From: JBGUXS01 sp045118155
GTDB lineage: Bacteria; Pseudomonadota; Alphaproteobacteria; CAAHEQ01; UBA3637
Assembly (NCBI GenBank): GCA_045118155.1
Contig: JBGUXS010000079.1
Location: 1 to 24,211 of the forward strand
Length of the DNA stretch: 24,211 bases
Reading direction: 5' to 3'
The translations under genes were made by a program, and so were the position numbers. Within the stretch, counting starts at the first letter, position 1; each line of letters begins with the position of its first letter. A model generated the notes under the pieces. It made no database searches, had not been told where the DNA came from, and saw nothing but the letters and a program-made list of their open reading frames with translations. Positions 14,929 to 23,534 of the stretch are shown here, piece after piece.

Positions 14929-16956
14929 TTAAGATTGTTCAAAAAGGCAAACCGACCATGGGGGCAAAGAAAAACCTTCAGAAAAATCCCCTTTTAGGGT
15001 TTCTGATGTATCTAAAATCAATTTCCAAGACAAAGGGAAATCTTTAGGAAATTGCCAAGAAATTTGTTCATTAAAACCATTAAATAAAAAGAATAACCTC
15101 TTGTTTTTTATTGTATTTACAAAAGAAAGAGCGCGAACAAAATACCCCCAATCTTCTTCTTGCATTTTCTGACCATCCGGCCGATACCATAAGCAACGGT
15201 TCAACCCTTCAAAATCTGTTGTCTCTATATATTGAGCATAGCTCTTTCTAAGAGAAATCAGTTTTTTAACCAAAGCTTGCATTTCCTTACCTTCTGGCCG
15301 AATATGTTCCCAATCCAACCAAGACAGTTCGTTATCTTGAGCATACGTATTATTATTGCCTAAAGATGTTTGCAAAAATTCATCCCCAGCCCGAATCATC
15401 GGGGTTCCAAATGATAACAATAAGGAAGCCATCATGGCTCTGGCTCGCAAGGAACGATTCTTAAGAATGTCCGGATTATCTGTTTCCCCTTCTACGCCAG
15501 AATTAAAAGAATAATTGCAATTGTTTCCATCCGCATTGTCTTCCCCATTTTGGAAATTATGTTTTTCATTATAAGATACCAAATCCCAAAGTCTAAATCC
15601 ATCATGGGCTGTTATAAAATTGATAGAAGCCCAGGGTCTGCGCCCTTTATGTGCATACATATCGGCTGATCCTGTAAATCTAGCTGCAAATTCACCAGAT
15701 TGGCCTTCATCCCCCTTATAAAAACGCCGAACAGTATCTCGGAATTTATCATTCCATTCAGCCCATCCTGGACGGAAAGCCCCAACTTGATAACCTCCCC
15801 ACCCTAAATCCCAAGGTTCAGCAATCATCTTTAAGCGTTGTAAAACAGGATCTTGTTGAACCGTTGCTAAAAAATCACTGTGAGTTGTATATTGATTTTG
15901 GGCATCACGTGCCAAAGTGGTAGCTAAATCAAATCTAAAACCATCAATTTGTACCATCTCTGCCCAATAGCGCAAACTATCCATGACAAGCTGTAAAACC
16001 CTGGGGTGTTCTAGGTTAAAAGACGCCCCACATCCCGTCGTATCTTCATAAAAACGCTTATCTTCGGCAAGACGATAATAAACGGCATTATCTATTCCCC
16101 GATAACACAGGGTCTGCCCCATTTGATTTCCTTCGCCTGTATGATTATAAACAACATCCAATATGACCTCAATACCGGCTTCATGGAAAAGTCTAACCAT
16201 CGTTTTAAATTCTTGAACACGTCCAGAACTTAAATACGGGGCATGGGGGGCCATAAAAGTAATTGGGTCATATCCCCAATAATTCGTTAACCCTTTATCT
16301 TGCAAAAAGCCATTTGTCATAAAAGCCGCGACGGGCAACAATTCAATACTTCTAATTCCCAATGATTTTAAATACGCAATCACCTGCTTGCTTGAAAGGC
16401 CAGCACACGTTCCCCGTAGGGCCGCATCAATTTCTGGTTGTCTTGCCGTAAAACCTTTTAAATGGGTTTCGTAAATAATTTCTTCATCCCATGGGATTTT
16501 GGGTTTTTCCACCTTTCCCCAATCAAAAGCATCATCCACCACAACACATTTGGGGACAAAGGGGGCACTGTTCGTTCGGGAAAAAGAAAGATCTTTTTGG
16601 GGAGAATATGGATTATATCCCAATTGTGCATTATTAGAAAACAGCGCCCCTGTCAATTGCTTAGCGTACGGATCTAGCAACAATTTATGTCGGTTAAATC
16701 TGAGGCCTTGATGAGGTTCATAAGGCCCCCACACCCGATAACCATAAAGTTGCCCTGGACGAAGACCTTTAATATAAATATGAAAAACTTCATCCGTATA
16801 ATTGGGAATATCAATTTTGGTTTCCCCCTGCCCGTTTTTATTAAACAAACACAATTGGACACGGGTTGCATGAGCAGAAAATAAGGCGAAGTTCACCCCT
16901 TTACCGTCATATTGCGCCCCCAAGGGGTAAGGAAGTCCTTTAAAAAGTTCTAGCAT
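14929..16956 (-). CDS. glgX: Glycogen debranching enzyme GlgX (isoamylase-type)
   Basis: 675-residue GH13 enzyme that hydrolyses alpha-1,6 branches of phosphorylase-limit glycogen. An N-terminal CBM48-like region begins GLPYPLGAQYDGKGVNFALFSAHA. The (beta/alpha)8 barrel has VILDVVYNHTGEGN, then DGFRFDLATTL with the nucleophile D343, MIAEPWDLG with the acid/base E380, and FITAHDGF with D452. The C-terminal part has the GTPMIRAGDEF motif. Its ATG overlaps the glgB stop by 7 nt, indicating translational coupling. No glgA, glgC or glgP lies in the window, so synthesis and phosphorolysis genes would be elsewhere. Confidence 0.95.
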   Translation of the reverse strand: MLELFKGLPYPLGAQYDGKGVNFALFSAHATRVQLCLFNKNGQGETKIDIPNYTDEVFHIYIKGLRPGQLYGYRVWGPYEPHQGLRFNRHKLLLDPYAKQLTGALFSNNAQLGYNPYSPQKDLSFSRTNSAPFVPKCVVVDDAFDWGKVEKPKIPWDEEIIYETHLKGFTARQPEIDAALRGTCAGLSSKQVIAYLKSLGIRSIELLPVAAFMTNGFLQDKGLTNYWGYDPITFMAPHAPYLSSGRVQEFKTMVRLFHEAGIEVILDVVYNHTGEGNQMGQTLCYRGIDNAVYYRLAEDKRFYEDTTGCGASFNLEHPRVLQLVMDSLRYWAEMVQIDGFRFDLATTLARDAQNQYTTHSDFLATVQQDPVLQRLKMIAEPWDLGWGGYQVGAFRPGWAEWNDKFRDTVRRFYKGDEGQSGEFAARFTGSADMYAHKGRRPWASINFITAHDGFRLWDLVSYNEKHNFQNGEDNADGNNCNYSFNSGVEGETDNPDILKNRSLRARAMMASLLLSFGTPMIRAGDEFLQTSLGNNNTYAQDNELSWLDWEHIRPEGKEMQALVKKLISLRKSYAQYIETTDFEGLNRCLWYRPDGQKMQEEDWGYFVRALSFVNTIKNKRLFFLFNGFNEQISWQFPKDFPLSWKLILDTSETLKGDFSEGFSLPPWSVCLFEQS

Positions 16957-19169
16957 TCAAACGTCCCCGTAGCCTGTTCAATAAATTTCAAAACGATAAC
17001 CGACAAGGGGGGTAAAACAAGCGTCAAATCAAAGGGTTTAAAATTCCATCCAGCCCGAGAGGTTAAAATATCCCCACAATTAGCCACCCCTGACCCCCCA
17101 TAAAGACTAGAATCTGTATTCAGAATTTCTTTATAAAAACCGAATTTAGGCGCCCCAACACGGTAATTATAACGCACAACTGGGGTAAAATTACAAACAA
17201 CGATATATTGTTCTTCCGCTTTACCTTTACGCATAAAACTAATAACCGAATTATCGGTATCAGATCCATCAATCCATTCAAATCCGGCTTCTTCACAATC
17301 TAGGGCCGCTATCCCAGTTTGTTTATACAAAGCATTCAAATCACGGACCAAACGCCACAATCCTTTATGTTCTATTCTTTCAAGACACCCCCAATCTAAA
17401 GAATCTTGATATTTCCATTCATTTTGATTTCCAAATTCATCCCCCATAAACAGCAATTTTTTTCCAGGATGCATAAACATGTAAGCATAATAAGCCCGTA
17501 AGTTCGCGAACTTTTGCCACTGATCCCCAGGCATTTTACCAATCATAGATCCTTTGCCATGAACCACTTCATCATGAGATAGGGGTAAAATAAAGTTTTC
17601 CGTGAAGGCATATAACAAACTAAACGTTAATTCATTTTGATGATATTTTCGGTGAACAGGATTTTGGTGGATATATTCCAAAGTATCATGCATCCATCCC
17701 ATATTCCATTTATACCCGAATCCCAAGCCCCCCACATAAGTCGGCCGTGACACCATCGGCCAGGCCGTTGATTCTTCAGCAATCATCATAATACCGGGAT
17801 TTTGAGCATAAACAATTTCATTCAGACGTTTTAAAAAAGCAATCGCTTCCAAATTTTCACGTCCCCCGTATTGATTTGGGATCCACTGTCCTTCTTTGCG
17901 GGAATAATCCAAATACAGCATACTTGCCACTGCATCCACCCGCAAACCGTCCACATGATATTCTTTGAACCAAAATAGTGCATTATTAATTAAAAATTCT
18001 TGAACCTCGGTCCGTCCATAGTTGTAAATTTTCGTTCCCCAATCCGTATGTTCCCCTTTTCTAGGATCAGCGTGTTCATAAAGGGCCGTTCCATCAAATT
18101 GTGCCAATCCAAAAGCATCCTTAGGAAAATGAGCCGGTACCCAATCCATAATCACACCAATTCCTGCCTGATGAAGAGTGTCTATTAAATATTTAAAATC
18201 ATCCGGAGTTCCGTAACGACTAGTGGGGGCAAAAAGTCCTGTTTCTTGATATCCCCAAGACCCATCAAAGGGATATTCGGCAAGGGGCAAAAATTCCACA
18301 TGTGTAAAACCAGTATCCAAAACATACTGCGTCAATTCCTTAGCCATTTCCCGATAAGTTAGCCACCTATTCCCCTCTAAAGAATTCCGACGCCAAGACC
18401 CTAAATGCACTTCATAAATGCTTAAAGGGTTCGTCCTGGTATTCGTTTCAGATCGTTTTTTCAACCAATCAGCATCTTGCCATTGATATTTAGCTTGATT
18501 AAACACAAGGCTTCCCGTTTTAGGGCGCATTTCCGCCGCAAATGCATAAGGATCTGATTTCAACGGTAAAAGGTGCCCGTGCTTATCTAATAATTCATAT
18601 TTATAAAGGTCCCATTCAGTCAGCCTAGGGATAAAAATTTCCCAAATTCCAGAACTTCCCCGAGGACGCATCAGATGGCGCCTGCCGTCCCAATCATTAA
18701 AAAGGCCAACAACACTCACTCTGCTAGCATTTGGGGCCCATACGGCAAAAGCAACACCAAGCACCCCTTGATGGACCGTAAGATGTGCCCCTAATTTATC
18801 ATACAGAGAAAAATGTGTCCCTTCACTAAATAGATAAAGATCTGTATCCCCTAAAACAGGCGTAAACGCATAGGCGTCTTCTATCTCATAGATTTCCCCA
18901 GAATGTAATTCTATTTTTAATAAATAAGGGAAAAAATCCTTTGTTTTTAAATTTAATTGAAATAATCCATGGGGATGTACAGATATCATTTGCCCCAAAA
19001 TTTTACGGGTATTTTTATGAAGGATCTGAATTGATTTTGCTTGGGGTTGAAAAGTCCGAATATAAAGGGTACCTTTATCCCCTTTATGCATTCCATAAAC
19101 AGAAAAGGGATCTCCCTTGTATGTCCCCGACACCAAGGCATGAATCGTTTCAGGCTTCAGCTGTTCCAT
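16950..19169 (-). CDS. glgB: 1,4-alpha-glucan branching enzyme GlgB
   Basis: 739-residue GH13 branching enzyme that makes the alpha-1,6 links of glycogen. It is full length and has the extra N-terminal domain (about 1-115) seen in the E. coli-type enzyme. A CBM48 domain with VWAPNASRVSVVGLFNDWDGR precedes the catalytic barrel. Key sites: EFLPLAEYPFDGSWGYQ, VDGLRVDAVASM (nucleophile D412), MIAEEST (acid/base E465) and LSHDEVVHGKGSM. The ATG follows GGGGGA. It is first in the run glgB-glgX and then ppdK, with a predicted promoter just upstream, divergent from the M49 peptidase gene. Confidence 0.97.
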   Translation of the reverse strand: MEQLKPETIHALVSGTYKGDPFSVYGMHKGDKGTLYIRTFQPQAKSIQILHKNTRKILGQMISVHPHGLFQLNLKTKDFFPYLLKIELHSGEIYEIEDAYAFTPVLGDTDLYLFSEGTHFSLYDKLGAHLTVHQGVLGVAFAVWAPNASRVSVVGLFNDWDGRRHLMRPRGSSGIWEIFIPRLTEWDLYKYELLDKHGHLLPLKSDPYAFAAEMRPKTGSLVFNQAKYQWQDADWLKKRSETNTRTNPLSIYEVHLGSWRRNSLEGNRWLTYREMAKELTQYVLDTGFTHVEFLPLAEYPFDGSWGYQETGLFAPTSRYGTPDDFKYLIDTLHQAGIGVIMDWVPAHFPKDAFGLAQFDGTALYEHADPRKGEHTDWGTKIYNYGRTEVQEFLINNALFWFKEYHVDGLRVDAVASMLYLDYSRKEGQWIPNQYGGRENLEAIAFLKRLNEIVYAQNPGIMMIAEESTAWPMVSRPTYVGGLGFGYKWNMGWMHDTLEYIHQNPVHRKYHQNELTFSLLYAFTENFILPLSHDEVVHGKGSMIGKMPGDQWQKFANLRAYYAYMFMHPGKKLLFMGDEFGNQNEWKYQDSLDWGCLERIEHKGLWRLVRDLNALYKQTGIAALDCEEAGFEWIDGSDTDNSVISFMRKGKAEEQYIVVCNFTPVVRYNYRVGAPKFGFYKEILNTDSSLYGGSGVANCGDILTSRAGWNFKPFDLTLVLPPLSVIVLKFIEQATGTFEC

Positions 19170-19188
19170 AAGTCCCCCTTTTTAGGGA

Positions 19189-19216
19189 AGATTAATGCCT
19201 TTTTAAAAAAAGTAAA
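19189..19216 (-). promoter_or_regulatory. Predicted glgB promoter
   Basis: On the minus strand TTTACT (19216-19211), a 16-nt spacer and TAATCT (19194-19189), about 20 bp before the glgB ATG. The match is moderate. Confidence 0.45.
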
Positions 19217-19233
19217 GAGTTTTTTTCTTTTTC

Positions 19234-19262
19234 TTGACTTTTTGGGGAACAAGGGCTAGTGT
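19234..19262 (+). promoter_or_regulatory. Predicted promoter of the peptidase pair
   Basis: TTGACT (19234-19239), a 17-nt spacer and TAGTGT (19257-19262), 27 bp before the M49 ATG. The -35 is good and the -10 weak. It is back-to-back with the glgB promoter. Confidence 0.5.
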
Positions 19263-19289
19263 CTTTCCCAGGAAAAAAGGAGTTTTTAT

Positions 19290-20993
19290 ATGCACACACT
19301 AACATACGATGTTCCAACCTTACGAGAAATGGTAGAAGATAAAATGATGGTCATTGAGATGATTGATCAAACCCACCCCAGTTATCAGGCATTAAGTTCT
19401 GGGGATAAACAGGCTATTTCTTATCTTATCAAAGCTGCAGATATTTTAAATGATGTAGCGTTGGAACAGGATCACCCTTTAAACAGGGTTTTAAAACAAG
19501 AACTGATTGAACGATCACAAGCTGGGGATGAAGCTGCTACCCTTTCTTTGCGTCTGTTTAATTCTTTAAACGGAGTAATGGGGTTAAATGGTTTTGACCC
19601 AGAACCTGTTTGTGTTTTCAAAGGGGTGCCTAGCTATTTAGGACGAAATTTTTACCCCTCTGACTTATCAGTCAGCGATTTTCATCAAATTTTAAAAACT
19701 ATGTTGCACCAAGGAAAGAAGGAAGAAGTTGCGCAAATCCTATCTGCCAGAACCATGGTGCGTTGGACCACTGATCATAACCTACAAGGGATTGACTATA
19801 CTGTTTATTTTGCAAAGGAATTTGCACAAATTGCTGAAAACTTAAAGAAAGCCGCCACCCTTACAACAGATGATGATTTCAGGGAATATTTGTATGCCCA
19901 GGCCGAAGCCCTTACCCAAACCGATAACAACAAAGATGCGGTGGCTGATAAATTATGGGCAACCTTAACGGGCCCCATAGAACTAACCTTATCTCGGGAA
20001 AACTATGATGATGAAATGACCCCTACCCTGTTTGAAAATGAAGAATTAACAGAGTTGATTCAGCAAGCCGGAATCCAACCCGTTAATAAAGATATGTTGG
20101 GGATGCGGATTGGACTTGTCAATCGTGATGGCACGGCCTTGATTCATCGGTTTCAAAAACTAATGGGAACACTAGGGGCTCAGATGCCTTATGCGGATAA
20201 ATACACCCAAATTATTACCGATACTGGGACTGTTAAACAAGAGGCCGTAGATGTTGATCTGATTGATTTAAAAGGGGATTATGCCCAATGTCGTGGGGCA
20301 ATTACAACCGCCCAAAATCTGCCAAATGATGACAAACTGGCTGTAAAAACCGGCGGAGGTCGCCGCAACGTTTATCACAGGCAAGTTCGTCAAACTTACG
20401 GGTCCGTAGAAACAAAACAGGTGTTAAATTATCTAGTGGATCCCGCCTTTCACAAATATTTTAACCCCGAAGCGCATCATCTGTTTGTGATTGGTCATGA
20501 AAATGGACACTCTTTGGGACCAAATGACACTTACAAAGGGGCGTTGGGGGCTTATGCAGCCACGGTTGAAGAAAATAAGGCCGATTTAGTTTCCATTGCT
20601 TTTATGCCAGCTTATGTGCAAGCAGGGATTATCACAAATGAAACCCTCTATCAAATATATGCTTCTTGGATTTATCGGCTTTTTCCACGATCAAAACCAC
20701 AATTGATTCAGCCTCATCGGATTGCGGATTTAATCCATATGAACGCCTTGTTAAAAAAAGGGGCCATTAAAGTCAACAGTGATCAAAAAATTGCTTTAGA
20801 TTTTGATAAAATCCATCAAGTTGTTTGGGATTTGTTAACCGAAACGATTGAAATCCAATTGTCTCGTTCAGCTTCCAAGGCCAAAGCTTTTATAGACAAA
20901 TACACCGATTGGCCAGATATCGCCGAACACATGGTCCAAGTCTGGAAAAGTTTGAATCCAAAAATTTATAAGGAAATTAAACGGCATTTTTAA
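19290..20993 (+). CDS. M49 (dipeptidyl peptidase III-like) metallopeptidase
   Basis: 567-residue predicted zinc peptidase without signal peptide or membrane helix, so cytosolic. The zinc site reads VIGHENGHSLGPN (H403-H407) and the second M49 motif is VEENKADLVS (E427-D432), matching EExR/KAD. The family's usual first motif is HExxGH; here it is HExGH, one residue shorter, as in a subset of bacterial M49-like proteins. GGGRRNVYHRQVRQTYG lies about 40 residues before the zinc site. Animal DPP III is about 730 residues, so this is a compact form. DPP III removes dipeptides from the N-terminus of short peptides. The start follows AAGGAG. pepF follows after 51 nt, suggesting a peptide-degradation unit. 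Confidence 0.85.
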   Translation: MHTLTYDVPTLREMVEDKMMVIEMIDQTHPSYQALSSGDKQAISYLIKAADILNDVALEQDHPLNRVLKQELIERSQAGDEAATLSLRLFNSLNGVMGLNGFDPEPVCVFKGVPSYLGRNFYPSDLSVSDFHQILKTMLHQGKKEEVAQILSARTMVRWTTDHNLQGIDYTVYFAKEFAQIAENLKKAATLTTDDDFREYLYAQAEALTQTDNNKDAVADKLWATLTGPIELTLSRENYDDEMTPTLFENEELTELIQQAGIQPVNKDMLGMRIGLVNRDGTALIHRFQKLMGTLGAQMPYADKYTQIITDTGTVKQEAVDVDLIDLKGDYAQCRGAITTAQNLPNDDKLAVKTGGGRRNVYHRQVRQTYGSVETKQVLNYLVDPAFHKYFNPEAHHLFVIGHENGHSLGPNDTYKGALGAYAATVEENKADLVSIAFMPAYVQAGIITNETLYQIYASWIYRLFPRSKPQLIQPHRIADLIHMNALLKKGAIKVNSDQKIALDFDKIHQVVWDLLTETIEIQLSRSASKAKAFIDKYTDWPDIAEHMVQVWKSLNPKIYKEIKRHF

Positions 20994-21044
20994 TATAAAT
21001 ATTTTATTTAAGAAATAAATATAACCTATTGAAAGGAAAATAAT

Positions 21045-22835
21045 ATGTCAGAAAAACAAACACCCCCGTCTTGGGATTTAAGCGATGTGTACGCTTCCCC
21101 AACAGACCCCAAAATCAAAGCAGATTTAGAGGCATTTGAAAAAAATTTAGCCCTTTTTGAACAAAAATATAAAGGGAAATTGGCTGATCTGAGCGCAACA
21201 GAATTTCTAAATGCGCTTCATGAATTGGAACAAAATACGATTTTAGGCCGGCGCCTTAGTGGTTTTGCTTACTTAAATATGGCCACACAAATGGATAATC
21301 CTAAGGCTACTTCTTTTTATCAAGATATTTCCGAAACGCTAACAGCCGCCTCTAAAAAGGAAGTCTTTTTCACATTGGAATTAAATAAATTACCAGAATC
21401 CACCTTAGAAAAATGGCTAGAAAATCAAGAAGTGGCAACCTATACCCCTTGGTTAAAACGGGTCCGACGCTTTAAGGATAATCAATTATCTGAACCTGAA
21501 GAAACTCTGTTATTGGAAAAGGCCATTACATCCTCAAATGCTTGGGTCAGATTGTATGAAGAAACATCATCTCGCTTGATTTTCCCATTAGGAGATAAAA
21601 CCTGCAATGAAGCCGAAATCACACATACATCTTTGTTTGGGGCAACAGATGAAGAACGGACAAAAGCATCAGAAGTGATGAATCAAGTCTACAAAGAAAA
21701 TGCCCCTTTATTCACATTTATCTATAATATGATTATTAAAGATAAAGCCATTGAAGATGAAAAACGGGGATTTGCACATCCCTATTCGGAACGCAATAAA
21801 TCTGAGGACGTCCCTGATAAGATGGTAGATGCTTTGGCCGAAACCGTCAAAGCACACTATCAAACCATTTCGCACCGTTACTACAAGTTAAAAGCTAAGT
21901 GGTTAAACAAAGAACAACTTAATTACTGGGATAGAAGTGTTCCCCTACCCTTTGACAGTGCCAAGACCTATTCATGGGAAGAAGCCAGCCGTTTTGTCTT
22001 GGATGCTTATGAGGAATTTTCCCCCAAACTTCGGGCCATTGCAGACGATTTTTTCACACACAATTGGATTGATGTTCCCCCGAAACAAGGCAAACGAGCT
22101 GGGGCTTTTTGTTCCCCCATTACAACGCATGACCACCCTTATTTGTTATTGAACTTTATGGGGCGTCAAAATGATGTTTTAACCTTAGCCCATGAATTAG
22201 GTCATGGGTGTCATCATCAATTGCGTGTCAACAACGGGGAACTGAATGAACGATCTAGGATGACAAGTGAAGAAATTGCTTCCGTTTTTGGGGAAATGCT
22301 AACTTTTCAAAAACTGCTTAAAGAAACAACAGACGATCGGCAACGTATGGCGCTGATTGCCTCTAAAGTTGGGGATATGCTGGCCACGGCTTTCCGGCAA
22401 ATTGCCTTTTTCTTCTTTGAAAAACGAGCCCACGAAGCCCGTAAAAATGGGGAGTTATCTGCCGAAACCCTTTCAAAAATTTGGGTGGAAGAATTACGTG
22501 CTTACATGGGGCCTGCCGTTGTAATAGATGAACGAAGTGCCGCCATTTGGCCACATGTTGGACACTTTTTCTTTTTACCCTTTTATGTTTATGCCTATTC
22601 GTTTGCGGATTGCTTTGTCAATTCCCTTTACCAAGTCTATCAGGAAGGTCAAATTTCTGACTTCCCAGATAAATATTTGGCGTTATTATCACAAACGGCT
22701 ATTGGGGATTATGACAAGTTGTTAAAACCATTTGGGCTAGACCCTAATACCCCAGATTTTTGGGAAAAAGGGCTGAATCTCATCAGTCATTACCTAGACG
22801 AATTAGAATCTTTGGATAAAAAATTACTGGGTTAA
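21045..22835 (+). CDS. pepF: M3 family oligoendopeptidase F
   Basis: 596-residue cytosolic zinc endopeptidase that cuts short peptides. The N-terminus (PSWDLSDVYASPTDPKI) is typical of PepF. The oligoendopeptidase helical domain is followed by the M3 catalytic site TLAHELGHGCHHQL, with the HExxH zinc ligands H383 and H387 and catalytic E384. The third ligand Glu lies in MTSEEIASVFGEM (about E410). Near the C-terminus, FYVYAYSFADCFVNSLY is the conserved substrate-side region. A GAAAGGA ribosome site precedes the ATG. The last 12 nt overlap the end of the convergent Sel1 gene, and no terminator is visible there. Confidence 0.95.
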   Translation: MSEKQTPPSWDLSDVYASPTDPKIKADLEAFEKNLALFEQKYKGKLADLSATEFLNALHELEQNTILGRRLSGFAYLNMATQMDNPKATSFYQDISETLTAASKKEVFFTLELNKLPESTLEKWLENQEVATYTPWLKRVRRFKDNQLSEPEETLLLEKAITSSNAWVRLYEETSSRLIFPLGDKTCNEAEITHTSLFGATDEERTKASEVMNQVYKENAPLFTFIYNMIIKDKAIEDEKRGFAHPYSERNKSEDVPDKMVDALAETVKAHYQTISHRYYKLKAKWLNKEQLNYWDRSVPLPFDSAKTYSWEEASRFVLDAYEEFSPKLRAIADDFFTHNWIDVPPKQGKRAGAFCSPITTHDHPYLLLNFMGRQNDVLTLAHELGHGCHHQLRVNNGELNERSRMTSEEIASVFGEMLTFQKLLKETTDDRQRMALIASKVGDMLATAFRQIAFFFFEKRAHEARKNGELSAETLSKIWVEELRAYMGPAVVIDERSAAIWPHVGHFFFLPFYVYAYSFADCFVNSLYQVYQEGQISDFPDKYLALLSQTAIGDYDKLLKPFGLDPNTPDFWEKGLNLISHYLDELESLDKKLLG

Positions 22836-23462
22836 CAGTTTTTGTTCCAGTAATTTCTTCTTCCAATAGGCAAATCTTTTGGGGGATGCCGTCACTTCAC
22901 CGGGGGCGTAAAGTGCCACGAGTGATGTCATAGCGGGCAAAAACCCTTTTTGGGCGGCTTGTTCATAAAGGGCAACGATTTTATCTGGGGACACCTTCCC
23001 CATATATCCCCGTTCCCCCCAAACGCCTAACACATAAAACGCCTCGGGCAATTGTTTTTTAGCGGCTCGTGTCATTAGGGCAATCGCTTTTTCCCTATTT
23101 TCCGGCAATTTTGTTCCCGCATCATACAAAAGTGCCAGTTTATAGGCAGCTTCGGCATGGCCCAACACAGATGCTTGTTCAAAATACATTTCTGCCTGAC
23201 GTGCCCCCCCTTTTTCTTTTAAATATAAATTTCCTAAATAAAAGGAAGCGATCGCTACTAAATCCTTTTGCCCCGAGATAACCACATCTTTAAAACAGTG
23301 TTTGGCTTTATCATATTCTTCATTTGCGTAAGCATTAATTCCCAAAGAAAGACGTTCTTCTGGCCCCAAAGTCGTTCCCCGAATCACCAAAATTAGGATC
23401 AGTCCTAAAGAAACAACCAATAAAAACTGTAAGAACGTATTGAGTGAAATAAATTTACGCAT
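22824..23462 (-). CDS. Membrane-anchored Sel1/TPR-repeat protein
   Basis: 212-residue protein with one N-terminal membrane helix (about 10-28, FLQFLLVVSLGLILILVI) and no signal cleavage site, so probably anchored with the rest in the periplasm. The remainder is helical repeats of the Sel1/TPR kind: GINAYANEEYDKAKHCF, ASFYLGNLYLKEKGGARQAEMYFEQA, AAYKLALLYDAG and AFYVLGVWGERGYMGKVSPDKIVALYEQAAQKG. Such repeats usually mediate protein-protein contacts; no partner can be named. Its promoter is divergent from murL and its end overlaps pepF on the other strand. Confidence 0.85.
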   Translation of the reverse strand: MRKFISLNTFLQFLLVVSLGLILILVIRGTTLGPEERLSLGINAYANEEYDKAKHCFKDVVISGQKDLVAIASFYLGNLYLKEKGGARQAEMYFEQASVLGHAEAAYKLALLYDAGTKLPENREKAIALMTRAAKKQLPEAFYVLGVWGERGYMGKVSPDKIVALYEQAAQKGFLPAMTSLVALYAPGEVTASPKRFAYWKKKLLEQKLLTQ

Positions 23463-23470
23463 AAAATGCC

Positions 23471-23499
23471 TTTACAAGTAAAAAGTGATATGACATAAT
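23471..23499 (+). promoter_or_regulatory. Predicted murL promoter
   Basis: TTTACA (23471-23476), a 17-nt spacer and CATAAT (23494-23499), about 34 bp before the murL ATG. It interleaves with the divergent promoter of the Sel1 gene, so the two may compete. Confidence 0.5.
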
Positions 23500-23505
23500 G
23501 GGATT

Positions 23506-23534
23506 ATTATAGCAAGAAGAGAGGGATTTTTCAA
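23506..23534 (-). promoter_or_regulatory. Predicted promoter of the Sel1-repeat gene
   Basis: On the minus strand TTGAAA (23534-23529), a 17-nt spacer and a perfect TATAAT (23511-23506). The -35 box touches the murL start codon. The leader is about 37 nt. Confidence 0.65.

Noticed and set aside
21004..21018. AT-only hairpin between the M49 and pepF genes
   Set aside because: A 6-bp A/T stem (TTATTT/AAATAA) without GC core or T-run; expected by chance in such AT-rich gaps and not a credible terminator.
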